Positions 1 to 9,682 are shown, counted from the first letter of the stretch. The stretch is DNA of 64,000 bases from Ilumatobacter coccineus YM16-304 (GCF_000348785.1 NC_020520.1:4154001-4218000); one strand, 5' to 3'. The notes: generated by a model from the letters alone, not told the origin. Translations and numbers: made by a program.

Positions 1-353
1 ACCGCGCTCACCGAGACCTCCGGGGCCTCCAGGCTGTCGTCGACCTGGTCGGCGAACTCCGATCGTGACACCACGTCGTCGAGCGATTCGGCTGCCAGCG
101 GTGTCGCCGGCATGTCGGCAGAACCGTCTACTCGGTGCGTGATCGAGTCGAGATCCGACCCGCTCGCCACGAAAGCTCGGGCAACGGCGATCGCCGCCTC
201 GTCGTCGATCGGCACGGCGTCGTCCGGTACCGGCGTCGACGGTGGTGCGTCGTCGCTCGTCTCCTGCGCGGAAACGACACTCGACGAGATGGCGAGCGAC
301 ACTGCGAGCACCACCCCGAGTCGATGGCGTCGAGCAGTCGGCAGTTTGCGCAT
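1..353 (-). CDS. Secreted protein, N-terminal part (cut by window edge); possible M36-type propeptide
   Basis: Open frame of 117 codons reading off the left edge with no stop. It starts MRKLPTARRHRLGVVLAVSL, a basic n-region and hydrophobic core typical of a Sec signal peptide, with likely cleavage near residues 28-30 (VSAQ). The mature part is acidic and serine/proline rich, with a segment VPIDDEAAIAVARAFVASG that resembles the early propeptide of the fungalysin-like protein further along the same strand (IPVDESIAVERALDFLADG). The ATG is preceded by AGGA six bases upstream. Function cannot be told from the fragment; a second M36 peptidase paralogue is a guess from that local similarity. Confidence 0.7.
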   Translation of the reverse strand, partial: MRKLPTARRHRLGVVLAVSLAISSSVVSAQETSDDAPPSTPVPDDAVPIDDEAAIAVARAFVASGSDLDSITHRVDGSADMPATPLAAESLDDVVSRSEFADQVDDSLEAPEVSVSA

Positions 354-448
354 GTGATGTCCTTCGAGTCGCCCAGCAGACCGTCCGCCTGCCTCCGGAT
401 CAAGCCGCAGTCTGACAGATGTGGTCGGAACCCGCTGCCGAATTCACC

Positions 449-464
449 CGGGGACCACTCCCCG
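449..464 (-). terminator. Short GC hairpin after the desaturase gene
   Basis: CGGGGA and TCCCCG form a six-pair stem around a four-base loop, 19 bases past the stop of the desaturase on the minus strand. There is no U-tract, so it is only a possible terminator. Confidence 0.3.
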
Positions 465-482
465 CTCGGACTCGATCAGCGC

Positions 483-1421
483 TCAGGCGGGCTGCATCTG
501 TTCGGCGGCGGCCTTGGCGCGCTCGCGCTTCTCGCCGTAGCGCTTGGCGACGCGTTCGCTCTGCGCCATGCGCTTCATGAGCTTCTCCTGCGCTTCGGCG
601 CCGTCGCCCGAGAGACCGCTGATGTTGGCCGCGTCCCACTGTCGGAGAACGACCGGCGCCAGGATCTGCTCGTGGTGGATCTGCAGGTCGTAGATGCCGG
701 CCTGTGCGATGAGTGCGGCGTGCCGGTCGAAGTCGGGGATGCCGGTGCCGGGCATGGCGAACGAGCGGACCTGCTTCTCCATCGCGATCATCATCGTGTT
801 GGGGTCGGCTTCGACCGCCGCTGCGGCGAGGTCTCGGTAGAAGAGTTGGTGCAGGTTCTCGTCGCCGCACACGCGCTTCATCACTTCGTAGCCGACGGGG
901 TCGCCCATTTGCAGGCCGGTGTTGCGGTGCGAGATGCGGGTGGCGAGTTCTTGCAGGGCGAGGTAGACGAAGCCTTCGTGCAGCGAAGCCGGATTGGGGG
1001 TTTCGCCGCGCGACACCTGCGCCATCCGGCCGCGTTCGAGTTCGACCAGGTCGATCGCTCGCGTGGCCGCGAGGTAGCCGTAGATCACCATCGAGTGGCG
1101 GCCCTCTTCGGCGGTCCAGCGGCGAACCCACTCGCCCCAGGCGCCTTCGCGGCCGAACATCGACTCGACGGTGCGGAAGTAGTACGGAAGGTTGTCTTCG
1201 GTCAGCAGGTTGACGTAGAGCGCTGAGCGGACCTCGGGGGTGAGGGCGTGCCCGTCGAGGTCGACGTCGGCTTCCGACCACACGTGTCCCGGCTCGAAAT
1301 CACGGCCGCGGCTGTGCGGCACGTGCTCGTGCGGAAACCACTCCTTGGTGGTCGCGAGGTGACGTTCGAGCAGCTTTTCGATCACGGGCGTGAGCTCGAA
1401 GATGATCTCTGAATCGTTCAC
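483..1421 (-). CDS. Acyl-[acyl-carrier-protein] desaturase (diiron)
   Basis: 312 aa from a GTG start. It belongs to the soluble ferritin-like diiron desaturases that put a double bond into acyl-ACP (DesA family of actinobacteria). Iron-ligand motifs are visible as EEGRHSM and GDENLHQLF, the paired E-x-x-H helices of the family, and the length matches. A longer frame reaches an ATG at 1472, but the GTG at 1421 is preferred: the extra 17 residues are translated from a promoter-like element and a 20-bp palindrome. The -10 TAGGCT ends seven bases before the GTG, so the transcript is probably leaderless. It lies alone between the partial secreted gene and the fungalysin gene. Confidence 0.9.
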   Translation of the reverse strand: MNDSEIIFELTPVIEKLLERHLATTKEWFPHEHVPHSRGRDFEPGHVWSEADVDLDGHALTPEVRSALYVNLLTEDNLPYYFRTVESMFGREGAWGEWVRRWTAEEGRHSMVIYGYLAATRAIDLVELERGRMAQVSRGETPNPASLHEGFVYLALQELATRISHRNTGLQMGDPVGYEVMKRVCGDENLHQLFYRDLAAAAVEADPNTMMIAMEKQVRSFAMPGTGIPDFDRHAALIAQAGIYDLQIHHEQILAPVVLRQWDAANISGLSGDGAEAQEKLMKRMAQSERVAKRYGEKRERAKAAAEQMQPA

Positions 1422-1428
1422 GAAACGC

Positions 1429-1457
1429 AGCCTACCGACAAGTAGGTAGGCCGTAAA
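1429..1457 (-). promoter_or_regulatory. Desaturase promoter with TetR-type operator
   Basis: Read on the minus strand: -35 TTTACG (1452-1457), 17-bp spacer, -10 TAGGCT (1429-1434), then seven bases to the GTG. A 20-bp palindrome at 1431-1450 covers the spacer and part of the -10. Its two nine-base half sites, CCTACCGAC and GTAGGTAGG, match at eight of nine positions around a two-base centre. Size and position are those of a TetR-family repressor site that would block RNA polymerase. The regulator itself is not in the window. Confidence 0.6.
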
Positions 1458-1481
1458 GTCGCGCGGCCACAAACGGTGAGA

Positions 1482-4400
1482 TCAGGTCGTGTAACCGGTC
1501 ACATCAACGGTCAGATCGGTGTCGGCGCTAGCGAACACGCAGAGCTCTCCATCAGGCGAAAGCCCTGCAAACAGGTCGTTTCCGCCGGTGGTGGCCGCTG
1601 TGAAGTTGAGGCTCGAGGCCAGCGGCGGCTCGCCACAGGGAAACACCGTCGAAAAGCCGGCGCTCGACGGCCTGACGGCGGTGACGTTGATCGACACCGC
1701 CGTCGCGTCGGCCGGAACGCCACCTCGGCCGGCGATGGCGATCGTGCGAATCTCGTCGCGTCGCAGGGCTCCTCCCCCGGCTCCGACACCGTCGATCGTC
1801 TCACCGTTCGTTCGAGTGTCGAACAGCCGTGCGGGCGCGACGGCGGTGAGGCCCGCGTCCGCCGGCAGGTGCCCGGTGACGTCGAGTGTCAGGTCGGTCG
1901 TGGTCGACGTGAAGAGGCAGACCTTCCCGTCGTCGTCGAGCTGAGCGACGATCTGGTTGCCCCGCGTGATGCCGGCGGTCACGTTGAGACTCGAGGTCAG
2001 CGGTCGCTGTCCGAGGCACGGGTGCACGCTGACGAAGCCGGTGGCCGATGGGTTGATCGCGGTCACCTCGACGACGACGCTCGCCGCACCGTCGGGCACG
2101 CGGGCTCGGCCGGTGACCTGCACCTCGATCTGTTCGCCGGCGCCCGTCGCCTCGGCGTCACGGGTGTCGAGCACACGGGACGGCTCGACCGGCACGTATG
2201 ACGATCCGACCGGAGCGAAGCCGACCGCGTCGACCGTGAGGTCGACGGCGGCGCTCGTGAAGATGCACACGTCGCCGCTCGCGTCGAGTTCGGCGACGAT
2301 CTCGTTGCCCAGGTTGACTCCGGAGCTGTAGTTCAGGCTCGACGCCAGCGGCCGCCGGTCGAGGCACGGGTACGCGGTGAGGAAGCCGACTCGTTCCGGT
2401 CGGATCGCGGTCACGTTGACGATCACGCTCTGTGCGTCGGGCGGCACGCCGGCGCGACCGGCGATCGGAACCGTGATCTCGGTGGCGGCCGTGACTCGAC
2501 CGCGACCCTGGGCGATCCCGTCGGTCGTCGCACCCGTCGCCCGTGTGTCGAGAAGTCGTGCCGGCTGGATCGACGTGAACACATCCGGGTCGGCGTCCGG
2601 GTCCGGGTCCGGATCGGGGTCGGGATCGGGATCGGGGTCTGGGCGGTCGACCAGGAACGGCGCGCCGGTGATCTCGGTTCGCGCAGTCGCCTGCACCGTC
2701 GGGCCCGTGTCGGACGACATGGTCGACACCGCCGCGACGGCGTCCGGCATCCCGATCTCGACGTCGAGGAGCGCCCAGGAGACACCGCCGCTCGAACCGC
2801 TGCCGTTGTCGGTGCCGAGCCGGAAGCGCACGAGTGCGTCGTGACCGGCGAAGGCACCGAGATCGACCGTCGACGACATGAAGTAGAAGCCGCCGGAGAA
2901 CGCGTCGCGACCGGCGAGCGGGTTTCCTTCGTCGAGGTCGATGGTCTCGGTGTATCCGCCGTTGACGAAGTGGGGGCCGAGATCAGTCCAGCTCGCACCG
3001 CCGTCGATCGACACTTCGACGACGCCGCCGTCGTATGCCGTCTCGATCGAGAACGCGTGGCTGAAGCGCAGTTCGGTCGCCGTCTCGACCGGAACCGGCG
3101 ACGACAGCGCAATGATCTGGTCGGACGGCGAACTCGGCGACCGCACGCCGAACTCACCCGGCTCGTCGAAGATCGGGACCGCGATCGGCGCCCACGTGTT
3201 CGTACCAAGTACCTCCGGCCGCTCCCAGCCGTCGATCGAGGTGAGGTCGTCGACGACGTACGCCGACCCGGCAGCGTCGTCGATCCGAACGTCGAACCCG
3301 CACGCGACACTCGACGCGGGTGCGATCACCGCGATCATCATCTCGACCGATCCTCCCGACAGCGCTCCCCCACAGGTCGCGCTGCCGGGCACGTAGGTAG
3401 CGCCGACCGGCACCGGGGTGCTGACGACCACGCCGGTGGCGGGCGTGAGCGCCTCGTTGTGTGCCGTGAGCGTGTAGGTGACGACGTCGCCCGGGGATGC
3501 ATCACCGGGCGCGTCGAGGCTCAGCGTCTGGCACGCCGGTGGGACGGTGAAGTCGCTGATGCCGTCGCGACGGTCGCCCGAGCTGCCCTGGTCGGCACCG
3601 TGGCCGAGGCCGCGCGACGCGAACGCCTCCCAGATCAGGCAAGTGTTGGCGCCACCGTTGTTGATCGCGTCGGCTTGCAGGATCGCGTCACGACCGTCGA
3701 CGAAGCCGGGTGAGCACGGCTGCAGTTTGAGGCCGTCGACGATGAGTTGCATCGCCAGGTTGTTGCCGCCCGAACCGTGCACGAGGTCATTGTCGAAGCC
3801 GTGCTCGTCGACGAGCGCCCACGTCATCTCCCACAACATCTGCGCCCACACCGCCCCGAGCCGATGCGCCGAACTGCCGGTGCCGGCCACGGTGTCGAAG
3901 GTCCACGGATTGTGACCGGCCGGCCCGCCGGTGGCGTAGGCGATGCCGCGGATACCCGGCCCGTCGATCGGTTGACCGCTCGCGTAGGTGCCGATCCCGC
4001 GCTGTCGGTCGGCGGCCCCGTCACCCTGCATGGTGAGCAGCAGTGCCACGATGTCACTCCAGCCTTCGCCCATCTGCTCGTCGTTGTGGAGGCAGTTGGC
4101 TGCGGCGGGCCCGCCGGTGAGGCGGTTGGAGAGGCCGTGGGCGTACTCGTGCACGACCACGCCACCGTCGAGGCTGCTGTCGCGGCTCGGGACGGTCGAC
4201 GTGAAGAGATACATCTGCATGCGCGGCGACATGCCATCGGGCGGCGTGGCGAAGTTTGCGTTGTTCCGGGTGGTCGTGGTGGCGGGTTTGCCGGCGCTGT
4301 CCTGCGACTCGGCGATCACCGGATCGCCGCCCTCGCCGCCCCGGCCGTGGTTGTCGACCTGGAAGTTGCCCGACGTCTCGTCGAAGCCGTATCGGTAGAG

Positions 4401-5762
4401 CGCGTCGTGGGCGTAGTTGTTCCAGAAGAACAGGCTCGTGACGGAGAAGTCTCGATAGGTCGATGGTTCGGCACCGAGGTCGACAGGGAAGTCGAACGCC
4501 AGTCCGGCTCCGCCGTCGGGGCTGCTTCCCGCGTCGATCACGTCGTCGTTCAACAGGTCGAGTCCGGCCGTGACGTTGTTGCCCACGGTCAGCGTCGACT
4601 CCGGACCGTCGACGCCGTCGGTGTCGTGCCAGCCGAACGGGGACGCGACGTCGTCGGCGGGTTCGACGACGACCGAGGTGGTGTCGACGGGCGCGCTGTG
4701 GCTCGGCGACTCTGCTGGCGGGGCGAACACGCGATACGACGAGCCGTCGTCGACGAGGCCGTCGAGCCCGCCACCGTGAAGACCGGGGGTGCCAGGCGTC
4801 GGGCCGTCGGCGCGCACCAGTGCCCCAGCGTGGTGATCGGCGTCCTTCCCCGACGACGCTCCGAAACGGTCGTGAACGAACCAGGCCGGAGCGAGACCCG
4901 CACGCGCGTCCTGCTGCGGGTTGCCCTCGTCGTGAGCGTCGTGATCGTCATGATCCAGGTGTTCGTGGACGACGAGGTCGTAGCGGTCGAGTTCGACTCC
5001 CGTCTGTGCGTCGATGCTCACGACCCACCAGTGGTCGCTGTCGACGCTGTCGATCGTCAGTTCCCAGGCCAGACGGAGTTCACCGCGAGCGCCGCCGTGC
5101 AGATCGTCGAGCAGGTCGTCGTCGGCGGGTTCGTAGACCAGACGAGCCGGAATCGGGGTGCGCGACACGCCCCCGTCACTGAGCTCGTGGCGCAACTCCG
5201 GGCCGATCCGGTCGGTGAGCTCGACGAAGGGAGCGGTCGGCGTGACCCCGATCGCTTGGGCGGCCGAACGCGCGGCCTCGCTCGACGAGATGCGGGTCGG
5301 AGCGAGCGCCGCATCTCGCGGCGCGTCGGCGAGCTGCGCGCCGTCGGCGGTCCGGACGGCCGCCGTGACCACCTCGCCGTCGGATCCGACCGCCACGTTC
5401 GCGATCGCACCGTTGACGTCGATGCCGTCGATCTGTTGCTGGAGGTACACGTGGGTCAGGCCGTTGCCGTCGTTCGGCACCACCGACGACACGGCGTAGT
5501 CGGCGTCGCTCGTGGCGGGCGACGTGTCCGACAGCGCGTCGGTGCGCGCGCTCGCATCGGCGAGTTGTTCGCCATCGGCCAGGAAGTCGAGCGCTCGCTC
5601 GACGGCGATCGATTCGTCGACCGGGATCGCTGTCGCGCCCGGCGATGGCGACACGACCGGGCTCGCATCCACCGTGCTCGTGAGGAACGACGCTGTCACC
5701 AGTGCGCACGCCGCCATCGGCCGCAGCCACGTGGCGTCGCGCCGATGTCTCGACGTGTTCAT
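1482..5762 (-). CDS. Secreted fungalysin-like (M36) metalloprotease with C-terminal LLDTR modules
   Basis: 1426 aa. Signal peptide at residues 1-34, then an FTP/PepSY-like propeptide (LTHVYLQQQIDGIDVNGAI), then the zinc protease domain with HEYAH at 538-542 and the third ligand in EGWSD (E566), the M36 fungalysin signature. A DUF11-like beta domain follows at about 745-830, then a beta-sandwich with immune-inhibitor-like sequence, an Asp-Pro repeat linker at about residues 1040-1060, and three tandem modules of about 115 residues to the C terminus. Each module runs PARLLDTR...GRAGVP...VNVTAI...GFxTxxPC...ASSLN...VDVxGY. The ATG has a GGGAGG ribosome site. It is likely exported and cell-surface or extracellular; module function is unknown. 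Confidence 0.92.
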   Translation of the reverse strand: MNTSRHRRDATWLRPMAACALVTASFLTSTVDASPVVSPSPGATAIPVDESIAVERALDFLADGEQLADASARTDALSDTSPATSDADYAVSSVVPNDGNGLTHVYLQQQIDGIDVNGAIANVAVGSDGEVVTAAVRTADGAQLADAPRDAALAPTRISSSEAARSAAQAIGVTPTAPFVELTDRIGPELRHELSDGGVSRTPIPARLVYEPADDDLLDDLHGGARGELRLAWELTIDSVDSDHWWVVSIDAQTGVELDRYDLVVHEHLDHDDHDAHDEGNPQQDARAGLAPAWFVHDRFGASSGKDADHHAGALVRADGPTPGTPGLHGGGLDGLVDDGSSYRVFAPPAESPSHSAPVDTTSVVVEPADDVASPFGWHDTDGVDGPESTLTVGNNVTAGLDLLNDDVIDAGSSPDGGAGLAFDFPVDLGAEPSTYRDFSVTSLFFWNNYAHDALYRYGFDETSGNFQVDNHGRGGEGGDPVIAESQDSAGKPATTTTRNNANFATPPDGMSPRMQMYLFTSTVPSRDSSLDGGVVVHEYAHGLSNRLTGGPAAANCLHNDEQMGEGWSDIVALLLTMQGDGAADRQRGIGTYASGQPIDGPGIRGIAYATGGPAGHNPWTFDTVAGTGSSAHRLGAVWAQMLWEMTWALVDEHGFDNDLVHGSGGNNLAMQLIVDGLKLQPCSPGFVDGRDAILQADAINNGGANTCLIWEAFASRGLGHGADQGSSGDRRDGISDFTVPPACQTLSLDAPGDASPGDVVTYTLTAHNEALTPATGVVVSTPVPVGATYVPGSATCGGALSGGSVEMMIAVIAPASSVACGFDVRIDDAAGSAYVVDDLTSIDGWERPEVLGTNTWAPIAVPIFDEPGEFGVRSPSSPSDQIIALSSPVPVETATELRFSHAFSIETAYDGGVVEVSIDGGASWTDLGPHFVNGGYTETIDLDEGNPLAGRDAFSGGFYFMSSTVDLGAFAGHDALVRFRLGTDNGSGSSGGVSWALLDVEIGMPDAVAAVSTMSSDTGPTVQATARTEITGAPFLVDRPDPDPDPDPDPDPDPDADPDVFTSIQPARLLDTRATGATTDGIAQGRGRVTAATEITVPIAGRAGVPPDAQSVIVNVTAIRPERVGFLTAYPCLDRRPLASSLNYSSGVNLGNEIVAELDASGDVCIFTSAAVDLTVDAVGFAPVGSSYVPVEPSRVLDTRDAEATGAGEQIEVQVTGRARVPDGAASVVVEVTAINPSATGFVSVHPCLGQRPLTSSLNVTAGITRGNQIVAQLDDDGKVCLFTSTTTDLTLDVTGHLPADAGLTAVAPARLFDTRTNGETIDGVGAGGGALRRDEIRTIAIAGRGGVPADATAVSINVTAVRPSSAGFSTVFPCGEPPLASSLNFTAATTGGNDLFAGLSPDGELCVFASADTDLTVDVTGYTT
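2585..2645. repeat. Hexanucleotide-like tandem repeat encoding an Asp-Pro linker
   Basis: Imperfect GGATCG/GGGTCC repeats, which on the minus strand encode nine or so Asp-Pro pairs joining the beta-sandwich to the C-terminal modules of the protease. Such runs are prone to length variation. Confidence 0.75.
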
Positions 5763-5856
5763 GTGCCCTCCCGGCGTTCGATCGTGTCTCGGCGACCGCT
5801 CAGCCCACCGCTCGACGCAGACCCTAGCGAGCCGACTCCCAGCCGATCATGTCGCT

Positions 5857-5901
5857 CGACCCGTGTTTCCCTCGGTCCAGGTCCGGGGGAGACACGGGTC
5901 G
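5857..5901 (-). terminator. Hairpin downstream of the beta-helix gene
   Basis: CGACCCGTGT (5857-5866) pairs perfectly with ACACGGGTCG (5892-5901), a ten-pair stem with a 25-base G/C-rich loop that can fold further. It sits 17 bases past the stop of the beta-helix gene. No U-tract. Confidence 0.45.
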
Positions 5902-5917
5902 CGGGTGACGTGCCGGT

Positions 5918-8900
5918 TCAGCTCAGATAGCCGACGACGTCGACGGTGAGGTCGGTGGCCCGGTTGGAGAACACACAGAACTCGCCGTCGGCGTTGAGCT
6001 CGACGACCAACTCGTTGCCGACGATCTCGCCGGTGGTGTAGTTGAGCGATGCGGCGAGCGGCATGGTGCCGGTGCAGTCCCACACCGTCAGGAAGCCGCG
6101 GTTGGCCGTGCGGATCGCCGTGGTGTTGACGACCACTCCCTTTGCGTCGGCAGGCACTCCGGCGCGACCGGCCGCTTCGACCGTCACGACCTCACGGGCG
6201 TCGAGACGACCCTGGTCTTCCTGGCGGTCGTCGATGGTGCCGTTCGGTGCGGATCGGGTCTCGTAGAGGCGAGCCGGCGGGACGGTGTCGTAGGTGTTCT
6301 CGTCGGTGAGTTGGCCGACCACGTCGACGATCAGTTCGGCCGATCCCCACGTGTACAGGCAGAGCTTCCCGTCGTCGTCGAGTTCGGCGACGATCTCGTT
6401 GCCGCGGTTGACCCCCGCTTCGAAGTTGAGCGACGCCGCGTTGGGTTCGGTCGGCAGGCACGGGTGGACCGTGACGTAGCCTATGCCGGTGGGCTTCACC
6501 GCGGTCACGTTGATCACCACGGCGGTGGCGTCGGACGACACCCCACCACGCCCGGCGACGTCGAGTTCGAGTTCGGTGTCGGAGAGCCGGGTGCCACCCT
6601 TCTCGAACAGGCCGTCGATCGTGGCACCGGTGTCGCGGGTGTCGAGCAGTCGGGCAGGGCCGACCGGCGAGTAGCGCGAGTCGTTCGGCACGTAGCCCAC
6701 GACGTCGACGACCAGGTCGGTCACGCCGCGGTTGAACAGGCAGAGCTTGCCGTCGGCGGTGAGCTCGGCGACGATCTCGTTGCCGCTGTCGACGTCACCG
6801 CGGAAGTTGAGCGACGAGGCGAGCGGTGGGTTGACCAGGCACGGATGCACGGTGACGAAACCCACTCCGTCGGGGTCGACGCCGGTCACGTTGATCACGA
6901 CCGCTTCCGCGTCGGCGGGAACACCGGCACGGCCGGCGATCTGCAACATCGTCTCCTGCCCGTTGGTGCGGCGACCGATCCCTTCGTCCTCGCCATCGAT
7001 CGTCTTGTAGGTCGGGCCGGTTCGTGTCTCGAGGACGCGGGCCGGTGGCAGACCGATCACGAACGGCGAGAGTTGCCGCTCGACCGAGCCGATGTCGGAT
7101 CGACCGTTGACCTCTCGCTCCAGACCGCGCTGATCCGACGACGGCGGGTCGGGAGGGGTCGGGTTGGCCGCGTCGATGGCGGGCGACCCCTTGTCGGGGA
7201 GCATGGTGGGCGTGGGTCCGTCGTTGTTCTGCAACGGGCCGAGTTCGGGGTCGTCGGTGACGATGTTGTTCGCGCCGTCGACGTCGCTGCCGGACACGAC
7301 CGGAATCAGCGAGTAGTCGACCTCCGGGTCCGGCGCAGCGAGCGGAGCATCGACCCACCCCAAAACCGTGTTACCAGCGAGAATGCTGCTGTCGACCTGG
7401 AAGACACCGGACCCGTCGTGCTCGAAGACCGTGCTTGCCGCATCGGTGAGCGAGTTGTCGGTCACGGTCGCGAAAGCCAGTTCGACAGCGCCTGAGGTGT
7501 CGGCCGCGACCAGCGCGTCGACGGCCGTGTTCTGCGTCAGGGTCGACTGCGTCACGTTCACCGCACCGGATCCTTCGGCTTCGACGAGTGTCCGGGCCGT
7601 GTTGTCGGTGACCGTCGACGTGTCGATGTCGACCGCGCCGCCGCTCGCACGGATCAGCGACGCCGAAGCGTCATTGGAGGTGATCTCCGAGAGTTGCACG
7701 GCCACGTCGCCGTCGCCGACCGACTCAACGACCGACGATCCTGCGTTGGCATCGATCGTTGATCCGTACATCTGAATCAGGCCGTTCTGCGATGCGAACA
7801 GTTCGGACGCGACGCCCGTGTGCCCGGTGATCGAACTGTTGCCGACGTTGATCTCGCCGCCACCGTCGACATCACCACGGATCGCGAGCGCGTCGCCGAA
7901 CGGGGCGGAGTTGCCCTCGAGCGTCACGGTGTGCAGCAGGACGATCGAGTCGGAATCGTCGACGGAGACTCCGCCGCCGAGACCTCCTTCGTTGCCGCTG
8001 ATCGTGGAGTTCACGATCCTCGAGACGTCGGGCGTCGCATCGCCTGCGAAGTGAACCCCTCCGAGCGGGCTTGCGTCGACGAGACCGTTTCGTTCGATCG
8101 TGACGCCGTCGGCCTCCATGGGGCCGGTGTCGGCGAGGTACACCCCGACGGTGCCGTTGTCGCTGATCTCGGTGTTCGTGATCGACAGTGTCTCGGTACC
8201 GGTGGACGTCGTCATGCCGGCGAACGTGTTGCCACTGATGACGCTGTCGGTCACCGACCCGCCCGGACCCTTGAGGCGGACGCCGTTGTCGTTGCCGGTC
8301 AGTTCGAGACCCGTTGCGGTGACCGTGCCGCTCCCAGCGACGACGACGGCCCCACCGGTTGCACCGCTGACGGTGACGTCGGCGAGATCGAAGCTGGCGA
8401 CGCCATTGCCGAAGACGGCTCCGGCGTTCGCCGCGAGTCCACCGAGCGTGCGCACGGCGGTGACGTCGGCGAGGTCGGCGCTGTCGACGTTGACGAGACG
8501 TACGGCAGCCTCGTGACTCTCGGTGACGTCGGACTCGGTGATCGTGAGCGTCGTCACCGTCGAGGCGTCGACGCCCACGGCGCCGGGCGTGTCGATCGTG
8601 GTGGTGTCGACGTCGAGTTCGGCGATCTGATTCACGTCGATCGACGTGCCCGCCTGACCGCTGAAGACGGAGTCGCTGACCGCAACCACCCCGACGCCGG
8701 GAGCGGTGGAGTCGACGACGACGCCGTTGTTGCCACCCGTGATCGTCACCCCGCTGATCGCCGTGTCGGCGGTGTCGAGCGCGAACACCGCTGACGTGGT
8801 CGCACCATCGATGGTCGCGCCGTCCAGGTCCAGGTCGTCGACGTGCGACGCGTACAGGCCGGACAGGCCTCCCGTCACGTCGAGTCCGGTGATCGACGCG

Positions 8901-9589
8901 GTGGCGGTCGCCAGCAGGAACACGCCCGCGGTGCTGTTCGTGATGGTGAGTCCGTCGACCGAGAGCATCTGTGCATCTCCGATGTCGACAGCGAACGTCG
9001 AAGCGTCATCGACCGTGACGTTCTCGATGATCACTTCGAAGACCGCCGCACCGCTGTTCTCGACCCACACGCCACGGTCCACCTGGTCGATGTCGACATC
9101 GCGGATCGTGGTGATTCCTCCCTCGACCACATCGATGCCCATCGCGGGAACACCACCCAGGGCCGGCGCCGAGATCGTGAAGCCTGACAGGGTGACGTCG
9201 GCCTCGTTGTAGACGTAGATCGCCGAACCGTTGGAGTTGGTGAGCGTCAACTGGTCGGCGCCAGGGCCGGTGATCACCAGATCTTCCATGATCCAGGGAA
9301 GTGCACCCGCCACGTCGATGACGTGCGGACCGGGCCCCGGTATCGCGAACGTGATCGTGTCGAGGTCGGGGGTCTGGTTGGCCGCGTAGACCGCGTCGGC
9401 GAGCGAGAGTTCGTCGTCGGCACCGTCGGGGTCACCGCCCGTGCCGTCGAAGACGCCGCTGTCCGTCGTGACGACGAGATCCGCGGCGACGACGGGTTGA
9501 CCGCCGATCATCACGGTGCCGCCGGCGACGGTGATCGCTGTTGCGGCGCCGATCCTCGGAAGCTTGTGTGAACGTTGCTGAGTGGCCAT
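5918..9589 (-). CDS. Secreted parallel beta-helix protein with three C-terminal LLDTR modules
   Basis: 1223 aa. An N-terminal signal sequence is followed by a CSLREA-like start (ELSLADAVYAAN) and a long right-handed parallel beta-helix region rich in short D/T/V/I/G repeats, about residues 60-790. It ends in the choice-of-anchor-Q type signature GSPAIDAANP...DQRG...SDIGSVE at about 810-840. Three tandem copies of the same about 115-residue module as in the neighbouring protease fill the C terminus (last VDVVGYLS). GGAGG lies five bases before the ATG. Same strand as the protease but with a hairpin between them, so probably separately terminated. Probably a surface adhesin or polysaccharide-binding protein; no catalytic residues recognised. 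Confidence 0.88.
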   Translation of the reverse strand: MATQQRSHKLPRIGAATAITVAGGTVMIGGQPVVAADLVVTTDSGVFDGTGGDPDGADDELSLADAVYAANQTPDLDTITFAIPGPGPHVIDVAGALPWIMEDLVITGPGADQLTLTNSNGSAIYVYNEADVTLSGFTISAPALGGVPAMGIDVVEGGITTIRDVDIDQVDRGVWVENSGAAVFEVIIENVTVDDASTFAVDIGDAQMLSVDGLTITNSTAGVFLLATATASITGLDVTGGLSGLYASHVDDLDLDGATIDGATTSAVFALDTADTAISGVTITGGNNGVVVDSTAPGVGVVAVSDSVFSGQAGTSIDVNQIAELDVDTTTIDTPGAVGVDASTVTTLTITESDVTESHEAAVRLVNVDSADLADVTAVRTLGGLAANAGAVFGNGVASFDLADVTVSGATGGAVVVAGSGTVTATGLELTGNDNGVRLKGPGGSVTDSVISGNTFAGMTTSTGTETLSITNTEISDNGTVGVYLADTGPMEADGVTIERNGLVDASPLGGVHFAGDATPDVSRIVNSTISGNEGGLGGGVSVDDSDSIVLLHTVTLEGNSAPFGDALAIRGDVDGGGEINVGNSSITGHTGVASELFASQNGLIQMYGSTIDANAGSSVVESVGDGDVAVQLSEITSNDASASLIRASGGAVDIDTSTVTDNTARTLVEAEGSGAVNVTQSTLTQNTAVDALVAADTSGAVELAFATVTDNSLTDAASTVFEHDGSGVFQVDSSILAGNTVLGWVDAPLAAPDPEVDYSLIPVVSGSDVDGANNIVTDDPELGPLQNNDGPTPTMLPDKGSPAIDAANPTPPDPPSSDQRGLEREVNGRSDIGSVERQLSPFVIGLPPARVLETRTGPTYKTIDGEDEGIGRRTNGQETMLQIAGRAGVPADAEAVVINVTGVDPDGVGFVTVHPCLVNPPLASSLNFRGDVDSGNEIVAELTADGKLCLFNRGVTDLVVDVVGYVPNDSRYSPVGPARLLDTRDTGATIDGLFEKGGTRLSDTELELDVAGRGGVSSDATAVVINVTAVKPTGIGYVTVHPCLPTEPNAASLNFEAGVNRGNEIVAELDDDGKLCLYTWGSAELIVDVVGQLTDENTYDTVPPARLYETRSAPNGTIDDRQEDQGRLDAREVVTVEAAGRAGVPADAKGVVVNTTAIRTANRGFLTVWDCTGTMPLAASLNYTTGEIVGNELVVELNADGEFCVFSNRATDLTVDVVGYLS

Positions 9590-9682
9590 CAGTCCTCCAG
9601 AGAAAGATGAAACTCTGTCAGACGTTAGACCCGATTGCGGTGCACGTCGTTCGATTTCTTTCGACGTTCGATGCGAGCCTTT

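Noticed and set aside
135-1226. Long plus-strand open frame (363 codons) across the desaturase
   Set aside because: Antisense shadow: high-GC codon bias on the minus strand keeps this frame open; the predicted protein is Arg/Gly-rich low-complexity sequence with no family features.
3747-5930. 727-codon plus-strand frame opposite the fungalysin gene
   Set aside because: Antisense shadow of a gene with clear domain structure, signal peptide and HEXXH motif.
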